From: JAFAMB01 sp963775805
GTDB lineage: Bacteria > Verrucomicrobiota > Verrucomicrobiia > Chthoniobacterales > JAFAMB01
Assembly: GCA_963775805.1 (NCBI GenBank)
Contig: CAVZKG010000001.1
Coordinates: 1,116,001 to 1,180,000, forward strand
Direction: 5' to 3'
DNA length: 64,000 bases
Under the pieces are notes generated by a model. The model was not told where the DNA came from and ran no database searches. It was given only the letters and a program-made list of their open reading frames with translations. A program made the translations under genes and the position numbers. Shown in pieces: positions 57,736 through 64,000 of the stretch; within the stretch, counting starts at the first letter, position 1; every line of letters starts with the position of its first letter.

Positions 57736-58105
57736 ATTCCGTGCTCAGAATGGGCGTCCGAAATAGAGTCTTGATTGTTTCCAACCGATAAACTTTGGAC
57801 GCTTTTTTGATTTTGATGTTGGTCTCTAGCTGCGCCTTGTAGAGCTCGACCGCGTGGCCGACCGTTGGTTTACCGGCCAACAGGGAGCCAGAGATTGCGC
57901 GCGCCTTCCGAATGTCTTGGATAATCTTCGGAGCTGTTCTTTTGGCGACCTTATACGAGAGCGTCCGAAGCGATCTCCAAATCTCCTTGCCGTCGCGGTA
58001 ACTACGGCAATAGTACCTACCCGAATGATTGTCACGGTAAACATGCTGGGTACGGGTTGGAACCCATCGCGACTGCTTTGGCTCAAGGCTGGAAGCTTTC
58101 GGCAT
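57701..58105 (-). pseudogene. Tyrosine-recombinase (integrase) N-terminal fragment
   Basis: This 134-aa frame begins with MPKASSLEPKQSRWVPTRTQ, continues GRYYCRSYRDGKEIWRSLRT and then shows the helical SAM-like core-binding domain (AVELYKAQLETNIKIKK). It matches the N-terminal half of verrucomicrobial phage-type integrases but ends in TELGGDWAYADKR, which is DUF1254 sequence read in another frame. The catalytic half with R-H-R-Y is missing. The start is 49 bp upstream of tRNA-Arg, on the opposite strand, the usual int/att arrangement. Confidence 0.8.
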
Positions 58106-58153
58106 GGAGGAACTCCACGAAGCAGCCAGACCGTAGACAAGCACCGTATACAA

Positions 58154-58227
58154 GCGCCCTTAGCTCAGCTGGATAGAGCAACGGATTTCTAATCCGTGGG
58201 TCGCAGGTTCGAGTCCTGCAGGGCGCG
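58154..58227 (+). tRNA. tRNA-Arg (anticodon TCT)
   Basis: The 74-nt sequence folds as a complete cloverleaf. The acceptor is GCGCCCT pairing with AGGGCGC, then the D-arm GCTC..GAGC. The anticodon stem-loop is ACGGA-TTTCTAA-TCCGT with anticodon TCT (AGA codons). The T-arm is GCAGG-TTCGAGT-CCTGC. The 5' half is duplicated at 54,793, which is the signature of integration at this locus. Confidence 0.96.
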
Positions 58228-58243
58228 ATGTTTCTGGCTTTCC

Positions 58244-58426
58244 TAATCGTAATCGTACTCCTGATCGTGCTCGTACTCGATTGGGGGGAATGCAGCTCCC
58301 TCCGTCGCTAAAGCTTCCGACTTCGCTAAGGCTATGTCGGACGGCATGGTGGACAGGTAGCCCCGGTGAATCCCGTCTCCCAATCCGTAATCGTACTCGT
58401 GATCGTGCTCCTGCTCGTACTCGATT
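58244..58426. repeat. Two copies of a CGTACTCGTGATCGTGCTCG simple repeat
   Basis: TAATCGTAATCGTACTCCTG plus ATCGTGCTCGTACTCGATT lies at 58,244-58,282, and CCGTAATCGTACTCGTGATC plus GTGCTCCTGCTCGTACTCGATT at 58,385-58,426. They are direct repeats flanking a GC-rich stretch. A CTCGTACTCGATC stretch also occurs at about 5,178-5,190 next to the palindromic element. There is no supported gene between. Confidence 0.6.
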
Positions 58427-58475
58427 TTGGAGTGCCATTCGCCAAAAGCTCGAGCACGAGTACGAACGAACGCTC

Positions 58476-58505
58476 CTTCTTAATTCTTAATTCTTAATTC
58501 CTACT
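58476..58505 (+). repeat. TTCTTAATTCTTAATTCTTAATTC tract at the 3' end of the 852-aa gene
   Basis: Tandem TTCTTAA units, the same as those at 5,101 and 11,421. On the minus strand they encode the last residues (GIKN) and the TAA stop of the 852-aa protein. Confidence 0.65.
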
Positions 58506-61045
58506 TTTCCCCTAATCCTCTCCTGATCTTCATAACGCGAAACCCTCCTGTCGGCTGGACTCTGAAATGTCGTGGAGGGTTCCCATACCAGTTTGCCGAT
58601 CGTTCCCCCGTTCTCCCATGTGAGATCAAATTGCCCGTGGCCGTAGTAAAAATTGCCGTACTCGGGGTAAACAAGCAGCTTACCATTCGCAAAAGTGAAA
58701 ATGGTCCAGGTGTGACCGGAGTTCCAAAACGGGTCGCCGCCATCGGGATCGCCGTTCAGGAGACTGAAATCAAGGAAAAGGTTCAGCGGGGCGGCTTCAG
58801 TGCCAACGGTCGCTTTGTTGAAATCGAATTGTAAAGCGTTCCAGCCGGTCCCGGCCTGAGAACTGTTGTCGTCGACAAGCGATTGTAACGTCCAGTAAAA
58901 GCTGCCCCCTTCGATCGTGACATTATTTTTAAACTCCAGAATGCCTGCCGCTTGCCCCGATTGAATCACTCCGTTCACGGTCGCGGGCCCAGCCACGACT
59001 CCGCTTCCTTTCAGGATCCCGCCGGGCAGCGAGGAGCTGCCGCTTGTCGCCTGGATCAGTACCGTACCCGTTACCGTCCCGCCATTCAGATTGAGGGTAG
59101 CCGATTGCCCGACGTTAATCGGTCCGGCAATGCTGCCGTTGATCTCCAGTATAGCGCCAGGATAGACAATCACGTTTCCGGAACCAGTGGCGGACGCCCC
59201 TTGAACACCTGCTTCGTTAACGGCCAGCAACATGCCCGAGTTCACCACGACGGTGCCACTTAAATTCGCGTTGTCCGCACTGAGGATTATTATCCCTGGA
59301 CCAAAAACCGTCAATCCGGAGGAACCGTAGATCGAGGAGGTAATACCGCCGCCGGGAACGCCGGCATAAATCACACCTTCTGCCGCACCGAACTTCAGGC
59401 TGCCTGCACTGATGATCCCTCTGTTCATGATAATTCCGGCGGTTCCCCCGCTCTGCTGAGTGCCCACCAGCAGCGTGGTATCGCTGCCTTCTACGTTGCC
59501 GCCGTTCATTTCCAATGCGCCCACCTGCACGCTGTTGCCATCGTTGATGGTCTGGTTGTCCAGCACCTCGTAAATGACGTCGCTCTGAAGGCTATTAATC
59601 CCGACCGAAGTGGATTGCGTCGTTTGCGCGGCCTGAAAGCCGGTTGGCAAACTGTAAGTCAAGAAGCCGCCAGAACCGCTTTGCCCATCTGTTGAATTGC
59701 TGTCTAGACCGATGATATAAGGCGAAACGATTCCATTGGTAAGGACCGGTAAGTTATTCCCCGATCCGGCAATCAATATCTTCTGGTCCGAACCTAGTTG
59801 CGAAAGGCCGCCCCCCAGATTGAGGAAGAATGTCCCCGAATTCTGGCGGTTGATATTTGGCGTATTGCCATCCGTCATACCACCGAGAGTGACGGTAAAT
59901 TGATTCTGCCCCGTGAGTTGCAACTGCCCACCGCCACCCCCGAGCGATAAGGTGGCACCGGTTCCAGAGGCAATGCTCACCGCCGCGGGACTTGAACCAA
60001 CTGGCGCTAGCACAAGATTTGAGTTGCCTTGGAGTACGATTTCACCGGTACCGAACGGTGCGCCGGACGTTTGCGAGGAGGCTAATGTCCCGCATTGTAC
60101 GATGTTTTGGCCAGTCAATGCGTTCGTGTTGCCTAACCACAAGATCCCAAAACCACGTTTATGCAAGCCACCCGCATCGGCGAGAGGGGCCTGGACGTAT
60201 AGAGATCCAGCGCTGGTATTGATGACCTTAGGACGCGAAAGTGTCCAGGTTGTCGGCTGGTATCCTGACGTTGAGGGAAGCGCTGAGGCCGAGATAATCC
60301 AGGCTTGGCCACCCCACAAAAGAGCGTAATCACGACCTTGGCCATTCGAACCTGGTCCCAGTATCGGAGTGTTGACTTGAGTATAGTCTTGTGACGGCAA
60401 ATACGGATCTTCCTTCGAGTTCGGCAACAGTTTCCAACCGCTCGGCATTTGTGTGATCGTCACCGTCTGCGGATTGTCAGGGTCCGTTTCGAAAGTGGTC
60501 GGAGCGGAGTTGTTCAAAGTGACAGTACCCGCACTGAGATCGGCGATTTTGAGCGGTGCCAGCACATGTCCCCCGGTATTTCTGAGCGTATTCACTGACA
60601 AATTCGGCCGATAGAACCAGCCCACGCTGAAAACCACCAGGGCGATAACCGATCCGTCTCCTATATTAGGAGCCAGCTGGTTGGCCAACCACGTCACATC
60701 CGGATTCCAGGAGATCGGCGTGACAGTGTATTGATCCGAGCCGATACCGCAGGCGGCAAAGTAGTCTCCGACGCCTGATTCTATGCCACCTGAAGTTGTA
60801 CCGGTCCGGATAGAAGTATCCAGCAGGCCGCCAAGAACTTTTTCCAAATTCAGCGCTGTGGGATCTGTCTGACCGTTGTAGGTGGCTGGCGCCAATTGAG
60901 TGAATCCATTGCTCGATAACCAATAGAGTCCCATCAAAACAGAAGTTGGCGCGCAGTAAGCTTCGCCATCGCCTGGAAGATTTTGTCCATAAGAACCAAA
61001 TGCCGTTTGAATGATTGGTGGTGTCGTCAGCGGGTCATTCCACAT
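58487..61045 (-). CDS. Large C39-like / beta-strand-repeat passenger protein
   Basis: This 852-aa protein is read from ATG at 61,045 with an AAGG ribosome site 8 nt upstream. Residues 1-190 contain GEAYCAPTSVLMGLYWLS and RNTGGHVLAPLKI, a cysteine and a histidine in the order expected for a C39-like peptidase fold. The rest is a long glycine, serine, asparagine and threonine-rich beta-helix-like stretch, with motifs such as LSADNANLSGTVVVNSGMLL and ATLNLNGGTVTGTV. These resemble autotransporter-associated beta-strand repeats. There is no signal peptide and no C-terminal barrel or PEP-CTERM. The C-terminal GIKN and stop come from a TTAATTC repeat, so the native end may be altered. Confidence 0.75.
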   Translation of the reverse strand: MWNDPLTTPPIIQTAFGSYGQNLPGDGEAYCAPTSVLMGLYWLSSNGFTQLAPATYNGQTDPTALNLEKVLGGLLDTSIRTGTTSGGIESGVGDYFAACGIGSDQYTVTPISWNPDVTWLANQLAPNIGDGSVIALVVFSVGWFYRPNLSVNTLRNTGGHVLAPLKIADLSAGTVTLNNSAPTTFETDPDNPQTVTITQMPSGWKLLPNSKEDPYLPSQDYTQVNTPILGPGSNGQGRDYALLWGGQAWIISASALPSTSGYQPTTWTLSRPKVINTSAGSLYVQAPLADAGGLHKRGFGILWLGNTNALTGQNIVQCGTLASSQTSGAPFGTGEIVLQGNSNLVLAPVGSSPAAVSIASGTGATLSLGGGGGQLQLTGQNQFTVTLGGMTDGNTPNINRQNSGTFFLNLGGGLSQLGSDQKILIAGSGNNLPVLTNGIVSPYIIGLDSNSTDGQSGSGGFLTYSLPTGFQAAQTTQSTSVGINSLQSDVIYEVLDNQTINDGNSVQVGALEMNGGNVEGSDTTLLVGTQQSGGTAGIIMNRGIISAGSLKFGAAEGVIYAGVPGGGITSSIYGSSGLTVFGPGIIILSADNANLSGTVVVNSGMLLAVNEAGVQGASATGSGNVIVYPGAILEINGSIAGPINVGQSATLNLNGGTVTGTVLIQATSGSSSLPGGILKGSGVVAGPATVNGVIQSGQAAGILEFKNNVTIEGGSFYWTLQSLVDDNSSQAGTGWNALQFDFNKATVGTEAAPLNLFLDFSLLNGDPDGGDPFWNSGHTWTIFTFANGKLLVYPEYGNFYYGHGQFDLTWENGGTIGKLVWEPSTTFQSPADRRVSRYEDQERIRGKVGIKN

Positions 61046-61825
61046 GTTTTTCCCTTGCTTTCATTTGCGAATAACGCGGCGCACATGATGCCAGCGGCCT
61101 TCGATTCCGTCGATAGATATGTGTTAGTTTATTTTCGCACCAACCGAACCAAGACGGCAATCAGTCACCACTATTAGTCCCCACCTAATATTCTCCTGAA
61201 TTTTAACCTAACTTCCGGTTGGCCAGATTCTTTTACGCATCGTCAAACGCGAGGATTTGGAATTCGCCTTGGAAGCGATTGCGTTCCGAGCGCCACCATC
61301 CCTCGGTCCAGGGCGTCAGCCCTGTAAGGGGCTGCAGAAAGAGGAAGAGAAAAATCCGCACAGAAGTCACGAGGCCCGCGAAGCTCTCAAGCAGAATGCC
61401 CGACAACGTCTAGCGTACCCTTTCGTACCACAAAGATCCAACGCCGCGTGTTCTAGCGAGGATTTTGACTGCACAATGGAAATGAAATCCGGCAACGTCA
61501 GTTCATTCTAGCGACCCTGCCGAATTCGCCGAGGTTGGGTGGGGCAATCTGGGTCGCCCTGTCCAAAGAGACATCGAAATCGGGAAGAGAAAGTCCCTTC
61601 CTCGCGCCTGCGACGACGATTTTTTGATCGCGAATCATTTTATGTGAGTGGCCCTACCAATGTGGTCCTACCGTGATGGACGCGGATTCTCTCTTTTTGT
61701 ATGCTTGTGTGCCCTGCACCAGCCCAAATACTGTTCATTTTAGCCATCCCATACGCCCCATGGGCCCCCTAAGCCTCATAGAGGTTGAGAGATTCAGCGA
61801 ACAGGCTAAAATTTCGCGGGTAACA
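61046..61825. other. Gap without a confident gene
   Basis: About 780 bp. A 46-codon minus-strand frame, MIRDQKIVVAGARKGLSLPD.. at 61,498-61,638, has no ribosome site, and the plus-strand frames at 61,219-61,511 have no recognised motif. I see nothing I would call as a gene here. Confidence 0.4.
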
Positions 61826-62083
61826 TCAACGAGCCACCTGCCTTTTCCATTCGCTCCCGTCGGAGAAATTCTGTTGAAGACGCCTCTGCAACAGGTATTG
61901 GCTAGGCGAGACGCCCATGAGCCGATGGAAAAATGCCTTCCAGCGGCGACCGGTATGGGACTCGAAGACCACCCTTATCGGTTCATTGTCCAAGAGCCAT
62001 CTCCTTTTCTCCAACCCGGCGTAACTCCGATAGCTGCTCCATGACGATCGAGCGCAGCGGTTCCTGTGCCGTGAACAGGCCAT
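61826..62083 (-). pseudogene. AraC-type regulator C-terminal remnant
   Basis: The frame contains RRWKAFFHRLMGVSPSQYLL followed by QRRLQQNF, like the second helix-turn-helix of AraC regulators (FxRxFKxxxGxSPxQYxxxxR). The upstream helices are disrupted by stops in neighbouring frames. It partly overlaps the small cysteine-motif gene upstream on the same strand. Confidence 0.4.
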
Positions 62084-62343
62084 GCAAACGTCCCTCCTCC
62101 CCCGAACGCTTTTCGTTCTTGGATGGTAAACCTCTGATCGCCTTTCAAGGTTTGGCGTTGGTTACTACACATCCAGCACGAACAGTGTTTAGGCTGTTCT
62201 TTGAATCGGGCAATAATTTTGGGATCGAACCAGCAAGGGCAGGAAAGGTCGTTGTAATGCTGGTTGCGATCTTCGGACAACCGGCGTTGTAGATGTCTCC
62301 GAATTTGGTGTCTTCGATATGCTCGCGATCTCATGCTTTTCAT
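61975..62343 (-). CDS. Small basic protein with CSCWMCSNQR motif
   Basis: This 122-aa frame starts MKSMRSRAYRRHQIRRHLQR and has FKEQPKHCSCWMCSNQRQTL followed by TIQERKAFG. The C-x2-C-x-C/N-R block and the ERK ending resemble short cysteine-motif proteins of unknown function (usually 70-100 aa). The C-terminal 40 residues may be non-native, fused to AraC-remnant sequence. The ATG at 62,343 has no strong ribosome site. Confidence 0.5.
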   Translation of the reverse strand: MKSMRSRAYRRHQIRRHLQRRLSEDRNQHYNDLSCPCWFDPKIIARFKEQPKHCSCWMCSNQRQTLKGDQRFTIQERKAFGGGGTFAWPVHGTGTAALDRHGAAIGVTPGWRKGDGSWTMNR

Positions 62344-62521
62344 CTAGATAACGATTTGCCTCAGCGAATTTGCATGAAATTCTCTCGTGGCCTGATAAGT
62401 ACGGCATCAGCCCAGTAATTGCCCGTAACTCTTGCCGCCTCGCTCAAGTTAACCGATTAAGTAATTAGTTCGATCTCTTCTCTCAAAAGTAAAATAAGAA
62501 AGGATAGTCAGTAACCTCGTC

Positions 62522-63544
62522 ATGAATACGAAAATGAAAGTCGCACAGATTAGTAAGCCGGGCGGGAATTTTGAATTGGTTGAACGCGATATTCCTGAAC
62601 CCGGCCCGGGCAAGGTGCGCGTAAAGGTCGAGGCCTGTGGCGTCTGCCACAGCGATATGTTTGTAAAAGAGGGTCTGTGGCCGGGTCTGCAATATCCTCG
62701 CGTCCCGGGCCACGAAATCGGCGGTCGTCTTGACGCTCTTGGAGAGGGGGTCACACCCTGGAAAATAGGCGATCGAGTCGGTGTCGGCTGGCATGGTGGC
62801 CATGATTTCGTATGCGATGAATGTCGACGCGGAGATTTCGCGATGTGCGTTAATCGAAAGGTGACAGGGTTCGACTACGACGGCGGTTACGCCGAATACG
62901 TGATCGTACCCGCGGAAACACTCGCAGCTATTCCTGACCATTTACCGGCGGAAGAAGCAGGACCATTCATGTGTGCGGGCGTAACGGTCTTCAACGCCCT
63001 GCGCAACTCCGGCGCACGCCCCGGTGACGTCGTCGCAGTGCAGGGAATGGGCGGTCTCGGGCATCTTGGTGTGCAGTACGCCCGCAAGATGGGATTTAAA
63101 ACCGTTGCTCTCGGACGCGGCAAAGACGTCGAACCGCTCGCAAAAACACTCGGCGCACATTACTACATCGATTCGTCTGCCGTCGACACAGTGGCCGAAC
63201 TGCAGAAACTCGGCGGCGCCCGAGTGATTTTGGCAACAGCGCCAAGCGCGAAGGCAATCTCGGACGCAGTCGGCGGACTGGGTGTAAACGGCAATCTCCT
63301 GGTTCCGGCCGCGCCCAATGATCCCCTCACCGTTAGCATGTTTCCCTTGATAATGGGCCGCCGGCAAGTCTCGGGCTGGTATTCCGGCACCGCCCGCGAT
63401 TCCCAGGACACATTGGAATTCAGTGCTCTGAGCGACGTACATCCCATGATCGAGAAATTTCCTTTTAGCCGCGTGGCCGACGCTTACGAACACATGAAAA
63501 GCGGCAAGGTGCGCTTTCGCGCTGTCCTTATGATGGAGAGCTGA
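62522..63544 (+). CDS. Zinc-dependent alcohol dehydrogenase
   Basis: This 340-aa medium-chain dehydrogenase has catalytic zinc ligands in CGVCHSDMFV and GHEIGG, and the structural-zinc cysteine loop is partial (CDECRRGDFAMC). VQGMGGLGHLGVQYARKMG is the NAD-binding motif. It resembles the AdhP/AdhA class of cytosolic alcohol dehydrogenases. The start ATG is 62,522, with AAGGA 13 nt upstream. It converges on the ClC gene. Confidence 0.93.
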   Translation: MNTKMKVAQISKPGGNFELVERDIPEPGPGKVRVKVEACGVCHSDMFVKEGLWPGLQYPRVPGHEIGGRLDALGEGVTPWKIGDRVGVGWHGGHDFVCDECRRGDFAMCVNRKVTGFDYDGGYAEYVIVPAETLAAIPDHLPAEEAGPFMCAGVTVFNALRNSGARPGDVVAVQGMGGLGHLGVQYARKMGFKTVALGRGKDVEPLAKTLGAHYYIDSSAVDTVAELQKLGGARVILATAPSAKAISDAVGGLGVNGNLLVPAAPNDPLTVSMFPLIMGRRQVSGWYSGTARDSQDTLEFSALSDVHPMIEKFPFSRVADAYEHMKSGKVRFRAVLMMES

Positions 63545-63618
63545 GCCCAAGCAATCCGGCAGGCGGGCCAGTTCCTGCAAGGTGGACCGATTCGGGCTCG
63601 CGCAGAGCGTTTGCGGAT

Positions 63619-63642
63619 CGCCGGGTTTTGAAAAACCCGGCG
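63619..63642. terminator. Perfect 11-bp inverted repeat between convergent genes
   Basis: CGCCGGGTTTT at 63,619-63,629 is the exact reverse complement of AAAACCCGGCG at 63,632-63,642. It lies between adh (+) and the ClC gene (-). The T-run is inside the arm, so the terminator call is tentative. Confidence 0.45.
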
Positions 63643-63680
63643 TCGCGGTGACCTCGGGTTTGGCGCCAGCTGCACTCGAG

Positions 63681-64000
63681 CTATGGGGGTGACATTGCCT
63701 CGCGCGACTTCTGACGTGCTGCTACTTCCTCGTCGGTCAGGCGTGCATCATAGATTGAGCGTGGTTCAATGGTTCGTGCCACGAGTGTGGCAATACTCAC
63801 CCCTAGTAGCATCGGCACGATAAACGATCGATCTCGGCCGGTCAGCTCCATCATCAGTACGACGGCCGAGATTGGACCCTGAGTGGTTGCCGCCAGCACG
63901 GCCGTCGCCCCGAGTACTGCGAACACTCCGATCGGCACGCCCGGCGAGAACGAACACCAGACATTGCCTAGCACCGCTCCCAGCAACGCGCCCAACGCCA
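63681..64000 (-). CDS. ClC-family chloride channel/antiporter (C-terminal part, runs off the window)
   Basis: The frame runs from base 64,000 down to the stop at 63,681. The visible part has GVPIGVFAVLGATAVLAATT, then QGPISAVVLMMELTGRDRSF, the motif typical of ClC helices N to R, followed by a short cytoplasmic tail with DARLTDEEVAARQKSR. There is no CBS domain after the membrane part. The N-terminal start lies beyond the window. Confidence 0.88.
   Translation of the reverse strand, partial: ALGALLGAVLGNVWCSFSPGVPIGVFAVLGATAVLAATTQGPISAVVLMMELTGRDRSFIVPMLLGVSIATLVARTIEPRSIYDARLTDEEVAARQKSREAMSPP

Noticed and set aside
58160..58438. 92-codon minus-strand frame
   Set aside because: Produced by the antisense of tRNA-Arg and the CGTACTCG simple repeats.
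1..64000. CRISPR array or insertion-sequence transposase
   Set aside because: No regular direct-repeat/spacer series and no intact transposase frame seen; the dispersed repeats are not arrayed with spacers.

Overview
The window is about 64 kb of gene-dense, moderately GC-rich bacterial chromosome from a Gram-negative organism. It carries lipid A, Kdo and heptose genes (lpxI, lpxB, kdsB, a heptose-phosphate kinase and phosphatase) and a lipoprotein signal peptidase. The mixture points to Verrucomicrobiota, probably a soil Chthoniobacteria-like lineage: a cysteine-poor FmdB-like protein beside a PIN-PhoH ATPase, an lpxI/oxidoreductase/lpxB block, a verrucomicrobial-type integrase N-terminus, a GxxExxY gene and many dispersed intergenic repeats. 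This placement is inferred from gene content and was not computed.

Layout. 1-6.1 kb: truncated membrane glycosyltransferase, DapA-family aldolase, HAD phosphatase, FmdB-like protein, PIN-PhoH, SDR. 6.2-11 kb: a sugar ABC transporter of the rhamnose/AI-2 class with a fused double permease. 11.5-17.7 kb: HIT protein, lpxB, Gfo/Idh oxidoreductase, lpxI, quinone reductase, ispE and divergent pyrF. 18.2-20.3 kb: GNAT, SDR and TetR with a palindromic operator candidate. 20.4-24.7 kb: M48 protease facing a phoH / PgpH-like HD / ybeY operon. 24.8-26 kb: two exported proteins of unknown function. 26.2-30.1 kb: heptose kinase, gmhB, kdsB and pyrG in overlapping order. 30.4-36 kb: polysaccharide deacetylase, ffh, rpsP, khpA, methyltransferase, then purB. 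36.3-41.8 kb: DedA, PutA, an unknown and a GNAT. 41.9-45.5 kb: a four-gene tetronate (threonate/erythronate) catabolic operon. 45.6-53.3 kb: ileS, lspA, the inverted-repeat-bracketed GxxExxY gene, GH13 amylase, and CCA transferase with a small coupled gene.

53.4-62.4 kb is the accessory region. A 40-nt copy of the 5' half of tRNA-Arg(TCT) at 54,793 and the intact tRNA at 58,154 bracket about 3.4 kb. This segment holds an integrase N-terminal fragment, a truncated and frameshifted DUF1254/DUF1214 gene, a two-gene module (helical protein plus papain/C39-like protein) and an SRAP (YedK) remnant. It reads as a decayed integrative element. Just outside lies an 852-aa protein that joins a C39-like N-terminus to a beta-strand-repeat passenger. 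This protein, the two-gene module and the inverted-repeat-bracketed GxxExxY gene are the best candidates for undescribed biology. The window ends with a zinc alcohol dehydrogenase and the C-terminus of a ClC channel.

At least four dispersed repeat families sit between genes. Some supply the last codons and stop of neighbouring genes (lspA, GxxExxY, the 852-aa protein).
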